Source: Nitrososphaerales archaeon (lineage in GTDB: Archaea > Thermoproteota > Nitrososphaeria > Nitrososphaerales > CADDZS01). From it: DNA of 55,358 nt. The first letter of the stretch is position 1. Each line of letters begins with the position of its first letter. Below are positions 31,873-39,470 of the stretch, one piece after another. The position numbers and the translations under genes are program-made. Where the stretch lies: the NCBI GenBank assembly GCA_030038075.1, contig JASHPO010000153.1, positions 1 through 55,358 on the forward strand, read 5' to 3'. The notes under the pieces are model-generated. The model was not told where the DNA came from, made no database searches, and saw only the letters and a list, made by a program, of their open reading frames with translations.

Positions 31873-32488
31873 TTTCGTCTTTCTTTTCTTCTTGCTTTTG
31901 CGCTGCTGGCTTTGGAGTGCCTATTCTAGGTCTCGCGCTGATCGGCGTTCCGACCTGCGGTCTAGGAGTTCCAACCTGAGGCGCAGTGAGTGGAGAAGTT
32001 TTTGTTTCAGGTGCTGGCGAGTTCTGACTTCCAACCGGTGTTCCCACCGTCACCTTTGGAGCTCCTACCGGGGTTCCAACGCTCGGACGAGGAGTTCCTA
32101 CTGTCGGTCTAGGTGTTCCCACAGAAGGTCTGGGAGTGCCGACCGTTGGTTTAGCAGTCGTTGACGCAGCTGCGGGGGCAGCTGGCTTTTGTGCTTGGGG
32201 TTCCTCCTGGATCTTGTCGAGATGCTCTGCCTTTTCGTCGCGCTCCTTGCTAGGTTCGCGTAGCCATGACAGCCCGTGGGAATACTTCTCCAGTTCCTCC
32301 GAAAGAAGCTCGATGTTCTCGTTTGTCTCAGCAATTCTTCTCTTCACGATCTCCTTTCTCAGCTCGCCAGAATGCGCGAACTCTGTGTAAAGATCATCGA
32401 GGTGCTTTTTCTCCAACTCAATGTTTTCGCGTACGTACTTCTCGTAGGGTGTCGTGTGAGCTGTTGTCTCAATTTGATCAGCGCCCAA
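31865..32488 (-). CDS. Coiled-coil protein with VGTPRP repeats
   Basis: 207 residues. The N-terminal half is a charged coiled coil (NIELEKKHLDDLYTEFAHSG through EELEKYSHGLSWL). From about residue 100 a Pro/Ala/Gln linker leads into repeats of the form [T/S/Q]VGTPRP, at least eight GTP triplets (TVGTPRPSVGTPRPTVGTPR), then a Lys/Glu-rich end. There is no signal or membrane segment. The repeat unit is extended and basic, so it could bind nucleic acid or act as a flexible linker. Function unknown. Overlaps nth by 8 bp. Confidence 0.7.
   Translation of the reverse strand: MGADQIETTAHTTPYEKYVRENIELEKKHLDDLYTEFAHSGELRKEIVKRRIAETNENIELLSEELEKYSHGLSWLREPSKERDEKAEHLDKIQEEPQAQKPAAPAAASTTAKPTVGTPRPSVGTPRPTVGTPRPSVGTPVGAPKVTVGTPVGSQNSPAPETKTSPLTAPQVGTPRPQVGTPISARPRIGTPKPAAQKQEEKKDETS
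31915..32155 (-). repeat. Tandem degenerate 21-bp repeat encoding (x)VGTPRP
   Basis: Several copies of about 21 bp on the minus strand read GTGGGAACACCTAGACCG-like units (for example 32085-32150), plus further degenerate units toward 31915. Copies differ mainly at third codon positions, so the peptide repeat is under selection or old. Confidence 0.75.
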
Positions 32489-32570
32489 GTAAGAATCAAT
32501 TGGTGAAGTACTCGATTGCGTTTTTAACTCTAACTACGCCTCCTTCCTCCTTTCTAGGGGAGGAATCCCG

Positions 32571-33860
32571 ATGATATTCGTCGTTCTCGCCATCTTTGTC
32601 CTAACTTATGCCCTCTTGATTTTCAGAAAAATCATCGGCAGGACGATTCCGATTTGGGGTTCCATGGCCTTGGGTGCCATACTAATGGTGGCGACTTTAT
32701 CGATTTCGCCGATCAAAGCTTTCGACGCAATCAACTTTCAAATTATTGCTTTTCTATTCGGTATTCTAGTCATTACAGCGGGATTCGAAAAATCCGGGGT
32801 GATCGAATATCTGATACTGTCAGTATTCAAGAGGTCTAGAAACTTTGATCTACTGTTGCTTGGACTACTTTTTGGTGCAGGACTATTATCGGCGTTCCTT
32901 GTGAACGACGGAGTGGCGCTCTTGCTAACTCCTCTGGCTCTCGGAATCTCAACTAGACTCGGAGTGAGTACGAAGTCTTTGCTGATTCCTGTTGCTTTTG
33001 GGATAACGACGGGGAGCGCCTTCAGTCCAATTGGAAATCCTCAGAACCTATTGGTCGCCCTAAACAGTGGAATGTCAAGCCCCTTTGCACGTTTTGTGGG
33101 TTTCCTTCTTATCCCCTCGCTCGTCTCTTTACTTGCCATATTCGGCCTTTCGAAGATATTCTTCAAAAGCGACTATAATTCGGTGCGCAATTACTCTCAG
33201 ATCAAAGTGTCTTTGCAAGATCCCTCGGAGGCTATCTCCGATCCGGCGCTTGCAAGGCTCTGCGTAGTCACTCTCGTTTTGATGATAATTTCGTTCATGG
33301 CTATCGAAATATTCCCTACTATGCAATCGCACGGAGTAACGTACGGAACCGTAGCGTCCTTTTTTGGAATCATAATACTCGTCCTCAGTCCGAGAAGGCC
33401 GTATCTTCTTGCAGAATTAAACTGGGGAATCTTGATCTTTTTTGCAGGAATGTTCGTCATCATGGCGGCGGTTTGGGACTCGAACGTAGGCTCGGCGCTT
33501 CTCTCGATCTTTCCTAAACCCGATGTAGCATTTCCCGTTGAATCAATCGGAGCAATCATGTTCAACTCCGTATTCTTGAGCCAGGTACTGAGCAATGTTC
33601 CCTTCGCGCAGCTTTACAGTTACGAAATGCACGCGCTGCTCTTTTCTAGCTCCAGCACGCGGGAGTGGCTTTCGCTCGCTTCGGGAAGCACTCTTGCGGG
33701 AAATCTGACCCTCCTGGGAGCGGTCAGCAACGTGATAATTTTACATTCTGCAGAAGCGAGGGGATCGAAGGCTTTCTCCTTTTTCGAGTTTCTGAAATAC
33801 GGATCTGTGATAACCCTAGTTACGGTTGCGATATTCTTTGTTTTCCTGATAGTGCTTTAA
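32571..33860 (+). CDS. Anion permease / ArsB-NhaD superfamily transporter
   Basis: 429 residues with about ten to eleven hydrophobic helices. AFLFGILVITAGFEKSGVIEYL, VNDGVALLLTPLALGIS and the SAFSPIGNPQNLLVAL loop (family G-N-P-x-N motif) place it in the ion-transporter superfamily that includes ArsB, citrate-Mg permeases and NhaD. A second related motif near the C-terminus is SGSTLAGNLTLLGAVSNVI. Substrate unknown; no arsenic genes nearby. Four bases overlap the convergent htpX gene. Confidence 0.88.
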   Translation: MIFVVLAIFVLTYALLIFRKIIGRTIPIWGSMALGAILMVATLSISPIKAFDAINFQIIAFLFGILVITAGFEKSGVIEYLILSVFKRSRNFDLLLLGLLFGAGLLSAFLVNDGVALLLTPLALGISTRLGVSTKSLLIPVAFGITTGSAFSPIGNPQNLLVALNSGMSSPFARFVGFLLIPSLVSLLAIFGLSKIFFKSDYNSVRNYSQIKVSLQDPSEAISDPALARLCVVTLVLMIISFMAIEIFPTMQSHGVTYGTVASFFGIIILVLSPRRPYLLAELNWGILIFFAGMFVIMAAVWDSNVGSALLSIFPKPDVAFPVESIGAIMFNSVFLSQVLSNVPFAQLYSYEMHALLFSSSSTREWLSLASGSTLAGNLTLLGAVSNVIILHSAEARGSKAFSFFEFLKYGSVITLVTVAIFFVFLIVL

Positions 33861-34738
33861 GAAACCATTATTCCCATTTCTCTCGCAACCTTGGAAATAT
33901 TCGCAATCCTCTTTTCGAGCTTCGGATGAGTCGAGAACATCTCTGTCCAAGAGCTACCCTTGAGAGGATTAACAATCCACAGTGAAGATGTCGAAGGCGA
34001 AGGCGCGTTCTGCTGCTTCCATTGAGACGCACTAGCTCTGGCGGAAATCTTTCTCAGCGCGTTGATGAGTTCTTGGGGCTTTTGCGTCAGTCTCGCGCCT
34101 TCTTCATCGGCGAAACTCTCCCTGCTTCTCGAAATTCCTAGCTGGATCAGCATCGCGCCGATCGGAATTAAGATAGCCGCGATTATCAAAAGGTAGATCC
34201 CATTGTTGTTTTTCCTACCGGTTCCCCCGAAGAAGCTGTTCCATAGAACCATCTGGCCGAGAAATGATATAGTTCCAGCAATCGTTGCTGCGATGCTTGC
34301 AACTAGGACATCTCTGTGAGTCACGTGACTGATCTCGTGCCCTATCACCGCTTCTAGTTCGCCGGGCGTAAGAGTTCTGAGGATTCCGGTTGTCGCGGCG
34401 ACCACTGCTTTGTCGGGACCCCTGCCAGTCGCAAACGCGTTAGGCTGAGGCGAGTCAACGATTCCAACTCGCGGCATTGGGATATTCGCACGCTGAGCCA
34501 CGTTTCGCACGATTGAATATAGCTGCGGGTTCTCCTGTTCTTTGATTAGCTTGGTGTGCGTTGACCACAGAACGAATTTGTCGCTCCAAGCGTACGAGGC
34601 AAAATTGATCACCGCGGCAAATATGAGACCCAGAAGCATGAAGCCCAGTGGATCGCCTAAGAAGAGCCCGACGACGAAACCAAACAGCATCAGCAGCAGA
34701 GTCAGCGTTGTGAATAGCAACATTGTTCTTGCGAGCAT
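33857..34738 (-). CDS. htpX: HtpX-type M48 membrane zinc metalloprotease
   Basis: 293 residues. Two N-terminal helices (about 5-48), then MPRVGIVDSPQPNAFATGRGP, LEAVIGHEISHVTHRDVLVA (zinc HExxH, about 128), two more helices, and the third ligand region SRSRESFADEEGARLT. The protease degrades damaged membrane proteins from the cytoplasmic side. All catalytic residues are intact. ATG start at 34738. Confidence 0.96.
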   Translation of the reverse strand: MLARTMLLFTTLTLLLMLFGFVVGLFLGDPLGFMLLGLIFAAVINFASYAWSDKFVLWSTHTKLIKEQENPQLYSIVRNVAQRANIPMPRVGIVDSPQPNAFATGRGPDKAVVAATTGILRTLTPGELEAVIGHEISHVTHRDVLVASIAATIAGTISFLGQMVLWNSFFGGTGRKNNNGIYLLIIAAILIPIGAMLIQLGISRSRESFADEEGARLTQKPQELINALRKISARASASQWKQQNAPSPSTSSLWIVNPLKGSSWTEMFSTHPKLEKRIANISKVAREMGIMVS

Positions 34739-34836
34739 TGGGAATCAGCCGGAACAAGACATGTTGGCGAACAAAGATATAATGATAACTGAAATCTCCA
34801 CCAATTTAATTAGAGGCTGGGCAGATCGTATATCAC

Positions 34837-35238
34837 TTGAAAGCGTTCGTGGATTCGGCCATCATCGAATCTCTTTCCAGTTTTGTCAGGAATCTGAATG
34901 ACGAAGATGACGCTCTCGTTGTAGTCGAGGGACTACGCGACGCTAAAGCCTTGCGAAATTCTGGCTTTGTAGGCGAGATCTTCATGCTGTGCCATCGCTC
35001 GAACATAACGAAACTGGAAGAGCGCGCCTCCAAATTCAGAAAGACGATACTTCTCCTCGACAACGACAGTGAAGGGAGAAAGTTGACCGAACGGACCAGG
35101 CGGATACTGAACGGAAGAGTAAGACTAGATACGTTCTACCAGAGGAAACTCTTGCCTGCGAGCAAGGGAAAGATCAGACACGTCGAGGAGCTTGCTCCTT
35201 TTGCCGACCGCGTAGCCAAGAACGTAGCCGGTTTCTAA
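34837..35238 (+). CDS. Small Toprim-domain protein
   Basis: 133 residues from a TTG start. The Toprim motifs are ALVVVEGLRDAKALRNSG (conserved Glu, about 30) and KTILLLDNDSEGRKLTERTRRIL (DxD-like, about 70). Stand-alone small Toprim proteins of archaea are related to DnaG-primase and RNase M5 domains and are expected to cut or join nucleic acid with Mg2+. Exact activity unknown. The following convergent gene overlaps its stop by 4 bp. Confidence 0.82.
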   Translation: MKAFVDSAIIESLSSFVRNLNDEDDALVVVEGLRDAKALRNSGFVGEIFMLCHRSNITKLEERASKFRKTILLLDNDSEGRKLTERTRRILNGRVRLDTFYQRKLLPASKGKIRHVEELAPFADRVAKNVAGF

Positions 35239-35744
35239 CCATAGCCCGGATAGGATTCCCTCAGAAGCTTCTTGATCTCGGAGGACAGTTTTTCATCAAG
35301 CTGCTTCTGGTTCGGGGAAACGCCCAGTATTTTCCTGTTAGAGAATAGAACCGGTCCCTCAGCGTAACTTCCCCCGAAGACTGGAGCAACCGGGTTCAAC
35401 GACCCCAGCATCTGCTCAAACTTCGCCCTCGGAGAGTCAGGTTCCTCGGAGATTTCCTTGAACAATTTCAGAATGATATCAGGCTCGATTTTTCTGTAGC
35501 CGTACGACGGAATGTTTTCGTACGGCGTCGCTTTTGGCGCGTCCACCTTCGCTCCCAGCACAATGGGAGCGGGTTTGAACACAGAGTCCAGTTTGAGCTG
35601 CCAAGACTCATTTGGTCCCGAGAGCATGCCGTCGAAAAAATTGTCCCTCGGCGACGGACCGATCATGAAATTCCAACCGGCGGGATTTTTTGAATACTGT
35701 GAGAGCAGGTGGCGAAAGAGAGCGTTCCCGCGCATTATTTCCAT
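35235..35744 (-). CDS. Conserved-looking archaeal protein of unknown function
   Basis: 169 residues from ATG 35744. It contains NPAGWNFMIGPSPRDNFFDG, a central charged helix region (EPDIILKLFKEISEEPDSP) and a Gly-rich FGGSYAEGPVLFS turn. No cofactor motif, signal or membrane helix. The well-formed ORF and convergence with the Toprim gene make it a real gene; I do not recognise the family. It is the last gene before tRNA-His. Confidence 0.65.
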   Translation of the reverse strand: MEIMRGNALFRHLLSQYSKNPAGWNFMIGPSPRDNFFDGMLSGPNESWQLKLDSVFKPAPIVLGAKVDAPKATPYENIPSYGYRKIEPDIILKLFKEISEEPDSPRAKFEQMLGSLNPVAPVFGGSYAEGPVLFSNRKILGVSPNQKQLDEKLSSEIKKLLRESYPGYG

Positions 35745-35796
35745 TTAAAATGACTACTCAATAATCGCATAATAACGTTGTGTATCGCCGAAAAAC

Positions 35797-35804
35797 AATA
35801 TAAC
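35797..35804 (+). promoter_or_regulatory. TATA box of the tRNA-His gene
   Basis: AATATAAC lies about 31-38 bp upstream of the tRNA G-1 residue, in an otherwise non-coding 90-bp gap. Correct spacing for archaeal TBP/TFB initiation close to the mature 5' end. Confidence 0.5.
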
Positions 35805-35834
35805 GCCTCTCGATGAAAGTTGCGGTATCTGCTT

Positions 35835-35969
35835 GGCCGCTGTGGTGCAGACTGCAGTAGGGTAAATGGACTTTCTTACTTCGGGCGCAGTTTGGTTAGC
35901 ATAGGAGGCTGTGGTTCTCGAAAGAGAACGGATACCTCTCGATCGTGGGTTCAAATCCCACCGGCGGCC
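35835..35969 (+). tRNA. tRNA-His (anticodon GTG) with two probable introns
   Basis: The encoded G-1 (35835), acceptor GCCGCTG (35836-35842) paired with CGGCGGC (35962-35968) and discriminator C73 are diagnostic of tRNA-His. The T-arm is GTGGG-TTCAAAT-CCCAC. Stem GGAGG (35904-35908) pairs with CCTCT (35935-35939), placing anticodon GTG at 35911-35913. A 19-nt intron (about 35915-35933, containing TTCTC-GAAA-GAGAA) sits after G37, the canonical archaeal 37/38 site. A second intron of 40 nt (about 35851-35890) interrupts the D-arm; its edges carry a repeated GCAG, so the exact cut is ambiguous by a few bases. Removing both leaves a regular 76-nt tRNA with all invariant D-loop residues. CCA is not encoded. 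Confidence 0.92.
35871..35964 (+). repeat. 94-bp direct repeat, copy 1 (inside tRNA-His)
   Basis: Starts with CTTTCTTACTTCGGG in the D-arm intron and ends at CCCACCGG in the acceptor stem. Identical over 94 bp to 38240-38333 in the same orientation. Probable left attachment or duplication end of the 2.4-kb element. Confidence 0.9.
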
Positions 35970-36008
35970 CCTTAGTCCATGCCTACAAATCCTACACTTT
36001 TACATGAC

Positions 36009-36309
36009 ATGAACAAGGAAGCAAACGGAAGAAAGGACCACCCATCACCACGAGAAAAGACTCAAAGAAGAACTACGTTGCCTTCAATTCGACAGTGAGA
36101 TACCTCTAGAGGACTCGGAACTGATCTCCAAGTACGTCACATTCTTGGAAGCCCAGGGACTCTCCTACGGGCGGCTTGCCAAGGCGGCATATCAGCTACG
36201 AATGCTGCGAAAGCACGCAACTACTGGATTCGTCGCATCGAAGAGAGATGAAAGGAGAGGAGGAACCGAGGTTACCAAAAACCGAATGAGAGTGACGCCA
36301 CCGACGTAG
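36009..36309 (+). pseudogene. Tyrosine-recombinase (integrase) N-terminal remnant
   Basis: An ORF not in the track reads EDSELISKYVTFLEAQGLSY followed by GRLAKAAYQLRMLRKHATTG, a typical SAM-like core-binding domain of archaeal XerA/phage-type integrases. The likely ATG (MNKEANGRKD at 36009) is in a different frame, and the reading frame ends at 36307-36309 long before any catalytic R-H-R-Y region. It therefore is a frameshifted, truncated relic. Its place directly after tRNA-His fits the integrase end of an inserted element. Confidence 0.62.
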
Positions 36310-36361
36310 CGACTATTATGACCACCGCCAGCACAACAAGAGCAACTTTCTCCCACGGCAT
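36272..36361 (-). CDS. Possible 29-residue membrane peptide
   Basis: ATG at 36361 encodes MPWEKVALVVLAVVIIVATS and ends SFGFW. It is a single hydrophobic helix with a short charged N-terminus. It overlaps the integrase relic on the other strand. It could be a chance ORF; the strong hydrophobicity and toxin-like size are the only support. Confidence 0.3.
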   Translation of the reverse strand: MPWEKVALVVLAVVIIVATSVASLSFGFW

Positions 36362-36564
36362 GCTAACGCAACTTGGGACTCAAAAAATAGAAACCAAGCC
36401 AAGTATTTCATGGTATTGGCGTGAATTGCTCTAAATCTATATATTTTGATCTTTTAGAATTATTGGCACAATTCTGTTCGCCAGCGTCGGAAACTACAGG
36501 CCCCTTACATTAGCAATTTCTTTAGATATGAGCAAGAAATAGAGCATAGTGACGGGGAAGGCTC

Positions 36565-37113
36565 GTGACTAGGAATGCCTATCTTCTGCTCTTTCTTGTG
36601 ATTTTCACCGTAGCACTCTTCATCATCTCATTTTGGAGCGGCGTTTTCGTCCTATTTGTGGAGATTATAGCTGCAGCATTCTACTTCCATCGTCCGCAAT
36701 GCCCAAAGTGTGGAGCAAGAGGACAGATTGTCAATGCGGGTTCGCAAGAAGTCGGACGTGTGAATGCGTTTGATATTTTCGATAGGAAAGATACAACTTC
36801 CACCCGATATTTCGATAATCAAGGAAATCCCAGTACTGCTCGTTCTACGACATATCGACAAGAAAGAGCTCCGTCTATAAGAGTCACATACAGAACCTTT
36901 TACGAATGCAAAAATTGTCATAACAGGACCTACTCCGACTCCGTTAAGGTCTATGAAGACTTTAGCAGGTCCGGAAACGAAGTTACCAAAGAAATATACA
37001 ACACGAAGGTGGTAGAGAGAGAAGTTCTAAAAGTCCCCTGCAAATATTGCCGCAGTCTCATTGATCCGGTGACCAATACATACTGTCCGAGCTGCGGCGG
37101 ACGACTACTGTAA
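36565..37113 (+). CDS. Membrane protein with zinc-ribbon pairs
   Basis: 182 residues from a GTG start. Two adjacent hydrophobic helices at the N-terminus (about 5-42) precede CPKCGARG (about 50), then a Ser/Thr/Arg-rich stretch, CKNCHNRTY (about 115), and a C-terminal CKYCRSLIDPVTNTYCPSCG. There are four CxxC knuckles, enough for two zinc ribbons. A membrane-tethered zinc-ribbon protein inside a mobile element could be a sensor or a defence component; that is speculation. The family is not recognised. Confidence 0.65.
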   Translation: MTRNAYLLLFLVIFTVALFIISFWSGVFVLFVEIIAAAFYFHRPQCPKCGARGQIVNAGSQEVGRVNAFDIFDRKDTTSTRYFDNQGNPSTARSTTYRQERAPSIRVTYRTFYECKNCHNRTYSDSVKVYEDFSRSGNEVTKEIYNTKVVEREVLKVPCKYCRSLIDPVTNTYCPSCGGRLL

Positions 37114-37450
37114 CTATCTGCTCGGAGACGAAACCGGAGAATACAACGTCACTGCAAATGCTGCCTTCTCAGATCTATCGCAACAAATACCCAGTCTTCT
37201 CAGGTCATTCCAAAACTGCTCCGCGCACTCGTTTCCAAATCGGATCAACTTCTGTGGGAATTTGATGTGAATCACCTAGAGCTATCCATCCTTGTTTAGG
37301 GCAGTCCGCCTTGCAGTGCTCCGTGGGGCCTGAACTCACTGGCAAGAATCTTGTCCTCCATCTGGTCCCACTTTGCGCCCCACCGGCGGCTGCACATTGA
37401 ATAGGATTAGATGGCGGGCAGGAATACTTTACTACCAGGAAACCGTCCTA
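37114..37450. other. Non-coding gap with a 12-bp tRNA-His 3'-end fragment
   Basis: No convincing ORF. CCCACCGGCGGC at 37379-37390 matches the end of the tRNA-His T-stem and acceptor. It may be another recombination scar or chance. The AT-richer part before 37451 should hold the VapB promoter. Confidence 0.4.
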
Positions 37451-37678
37451 ATGAGTATGGTTAAAGAAGTTCTGGTAACCAGACGCGGCCAAACGACCAT
37501 CCCTTTGGAAATCCGAAAAAAGCTTGGGATAAAAGAGGGATCCAGGCTTAAGGTCGAGAGTTCAGGTGACAAGGTAATCATGACAAAAGTTCCTTCCGTT
37601 TTTGATCTTGCTGGGACATCACGGCTAACCCGCGAACAAGCCTTCAAGCAACTGGACAAGATGCGAGAGGAAGACTGA
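37451..37678 (+). CDS. AbrB/MazE-type antitoxin (VapB-like)
   Basis: 75 residues from ATG 37451 (MSMVKEVLVTRRGQTTIPLE); the track begins 26 codons earlier. The swapped-hairpin pattern RGQTTIPLEIRKKLGIKEGSRLKVESSGDKVIM is typical of AbrB-fold antitoxins, followed by a toxin-neutralising tail (LTREQAFKQLDKMREED). It lies directly upstream of the PIN-domain gene, and together they form a VapBC-type module. It normally represses its own promoter. Confidence 0.88.
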   Translation: MSMVKEVLVTRRGQTTIPLEIRKKLGIKEGSRLKVESSGDKVIMTKVPSVFDLAGTSRLTREQAFKQLDKMREED

Positions 37679-38045
37679 CGCTCTTCGAAACACGCTACTT
37701 TTGGGCTCTGTTCACTTCGAAGAACTCGAATACCACGAATCAGTTGAAAACACTCTACGAAAAACGAAGTCGCCCTTTGCCTCGTCGATCACCATTTACG
37801 AAATTTACAAACAGACTCTTGCCATTGAGGGCAAAACTGTCGCGGATTTAAGAGCTCGAACAATTGTTCGTGACTTTCATATCATAGATGTTGATGCCCA
37901 AATCTCGCAAACTGGGGCAGAAATCAGCATCCGATTAAGAATTCCAATGGCTGATTCGCTCATAATGGCATCCGCCAAGCGATTCAATTTTCCGTGTGTA
38001 ACAGATGATCCGCACTTTTCTGAAGTCAAAAGAATATGGATTTGA
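37675..38045 (+). pseudogene. PIN-domain toxin (VapC-like), frameshifted and with a changed active-site residue
   Basis: The track ORF from 37701 gives the central and C-terminal PIN parts: SSITIYEIYKQTLA, then IPMADSLIMASAKRFN and PCVTDDPHF (acidic residues). Its first residues do not fit the family, but the neighbouring frame from 37675 reads LTLFETRYFWALFTSKN, the usual archaeal PIN start, where the first catalytic Asp (normally FDTRYF) is Glu. A one-base shift near 37726-37745 is needed to join both parts. The toxin is therefore probably inactive while the antitoxin is intact. PIN toxins cleave RNA. A sequencing indel is the alternative for the frameshift, but not for the D-to-E change. 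Confidence 0.72.
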
Positions 38046-38239
38046 ATTCATTTACCTAAAGGAAAAACTAGGGGCCAAGTTGTAATTCCAGCTAATATCA
38101 GGAAAAAAAGCTTCGCGGGCCGAAAACCCCTTCTTATCAATAGCGTGCGTTCGAAGCAAATTTTCAGCTTCTGAAGAAAAAAGATAACCGAAGAGCACGA
38201 TTTTCGGTGGCACAAATAAGGGTCGCAGAGATCTATGAT

Positions 38240-38333
38240 CTTTCTTACTTCGGGCGCAGTTTGGTTAGCATAGGAGGCTGTGGTTCTCGAAAGAGAACGG
38301 ATACCTCTCGATCGTGGGTTCAAATCCCACCGG
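38240..38333 (+). repeat. 94-bp direct repeat, copy 2 (truncated tRNA-His)
   Basis: Identical to 35871-35964, it carries the D-loop to T-arm part of tRNA-His including the 37/38 intron, but lacks the 5' acceptor and most of the 3' acceptor strand. The flanks TATGAT and ATCATA are a 6-bp inverted pair. Not expected to yield a tRNA by itself. Confidence 0.9.
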
Positions 38334-38669
38334 ACATCATAACTAGTGTTCATCTCGCGATTTCGATAACTTCAACGCGGGATTAGAAATCACCCAAAAT
38401 TGAACGGCCTCCTTTTTATCACTCGCTTGGCTTGAACGGCACCAATTTTTCTTTCTTAAATTTCGGTGATCGGCTTGACGCTTTGCCAACTCCGTTATAA
38501 AGACAGTCGTTGGAGCTGCGATAGGATTGGTTTTACGTTGGAAATTAACAACCGGTTCTGGTAGCTAATCCCGCTTTTCGCGCTCACAGTACTTATGTTT
38601 TTGACGCTCGGAGTCAATGTAGCACTGGTTCAGATATTCGCAAGTCCTCACTTGACAATTTTGTTAAAC
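38334..38669. other. Non-coding stretch after the repeat, no gene seen
   Basis: No ORF of note on either strand. The sequence reads like decayed intergenic DNA between the tRNA repeat and a transposase relic. Confidence 0.4.
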
Positions 38670-39105
38670 ATAATTTGCAAGAGGAAAGTAGAGTTCGCGG
38701 AAACCCGCATTCTAGAATCTGCCAGACTGACTCATCGCTGATTGTCTTCCCGTTGATTTTATTTTACACTCCTCGATTGCTTCCTTGAGCTTGGATAGAG
38801 AGCATGAGTTGAACGGATAACCCAGTACTTTTGGAGCTATCTGTGCGAATTCGGCTACGGTTGATCTTTCTTCCTCGGTGAATTTTGGATTTACCTTTCT
38901 GGGCTTCTTTGGTCTGATTGCAACTAGGCCTCTATCGTTGAACGTTCGAATTATCTCTCGCGTGGTACTCGCTCAGGAGAGTCATCCTCGATATTTCCTG
39001 CACGGTCATTCCCTGAGCTGAACAGAGGATAACCTGGCATCGCTTCATGAAGACAGGGTTGTCTCCGTGTCTGCGTGGTCAGATTCCTTGCGTTCAGACA
39101 CATGG
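38670..39105 (-). pseudogene. Transposase N-terminal relic (IS630-like), several frameshifts
   Basis: Reverse-strand fragments in three frames line up as one protein: MKRCQVILCSAQGMTVQEIS, then TREIIRTFNDRGLVAIRPKK and FTEEERSTVAEFAQIAPKVL, then ISDESVWQILECGF. This is the tandem HTH part of an IS630-type transposase. At least two frameshifts and loss of the catalytic DDE part make it a fossil. No terminal inverted repeats were found. Confidence 0.6.
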
Positions 39106-39470
39106 AGACGAGGAAGCGTGCAATGGTCATAAGCGAACGCCAAGCCTCTCCAATCTAGCTAAAAATGTTGGACGAACTGCTTGGTAGGGCACTAGCTAAT
39201 GTAATGGAATTTGGTTAAACCTTGGACAGGAAAAAGAGACACTGGAGAATACTATGTTGGGATTTTGTTTCCGGCTAACGATCTCATTCCTCACAAAAAG
39301 CCTCTCCAATTCTGTATGAAATAAAACGATTGGACCTTACACTGCCGCATCTTCGTAAAACGCTTTGTCGGACACGTTCATTATGTTGATTTCGGTCAAA
39401 AATTGACACGAGTTCCGGTCAAAAGTATAAATCCTTGTGCAGCGCACTGCGCCACGTGTCCAGAACTGCC
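39106..39470. other. Non-coding stretch with TATA box for the RHH-like gene
   Basis: No ORF supported. AAAAGTATAAATCC at about 39421-39434 is a strong archaeal TATA box, about 40-60 bp before the candidate starts of the next gene. Because it overlaps the track start (39435), that start is unlikely. Confidence 0.5.

Larger units (their letters stand above)
35871..38333. mobile_element. 2.4-kb integrated element between tRNA-His repeats
   Basis: Direct repeats of 94 bp flank a segment holding an integrase N-terminal remnant, a 29-residue membrane peptide ORF, a TM/zinc-ribbon protein and a VapBC pair. A tRNA-anchored direct repeat plus a tyrosine-recombinase-like remnant is the usual footprint of site-specific integration. 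An unequal tandem duplication of the tRNA is the alternative. The integrase and VapC are broken, so the element is not expected to be mobile now. Confidence 0.6.

Noticed and set aside
35754-35954. Minus-strand ORF sharing a protein with 38048-38353
   Set aside because: Both are antisense readings of the duplicated tRNA-His segment; the shared peptide is explained by the 94-bp repeat.
38240-38333. Second functional or split tRNA-His
   Set aside because: Lacks both acceptor strands and the 5' D-arm; I found no matching separate 5' half.
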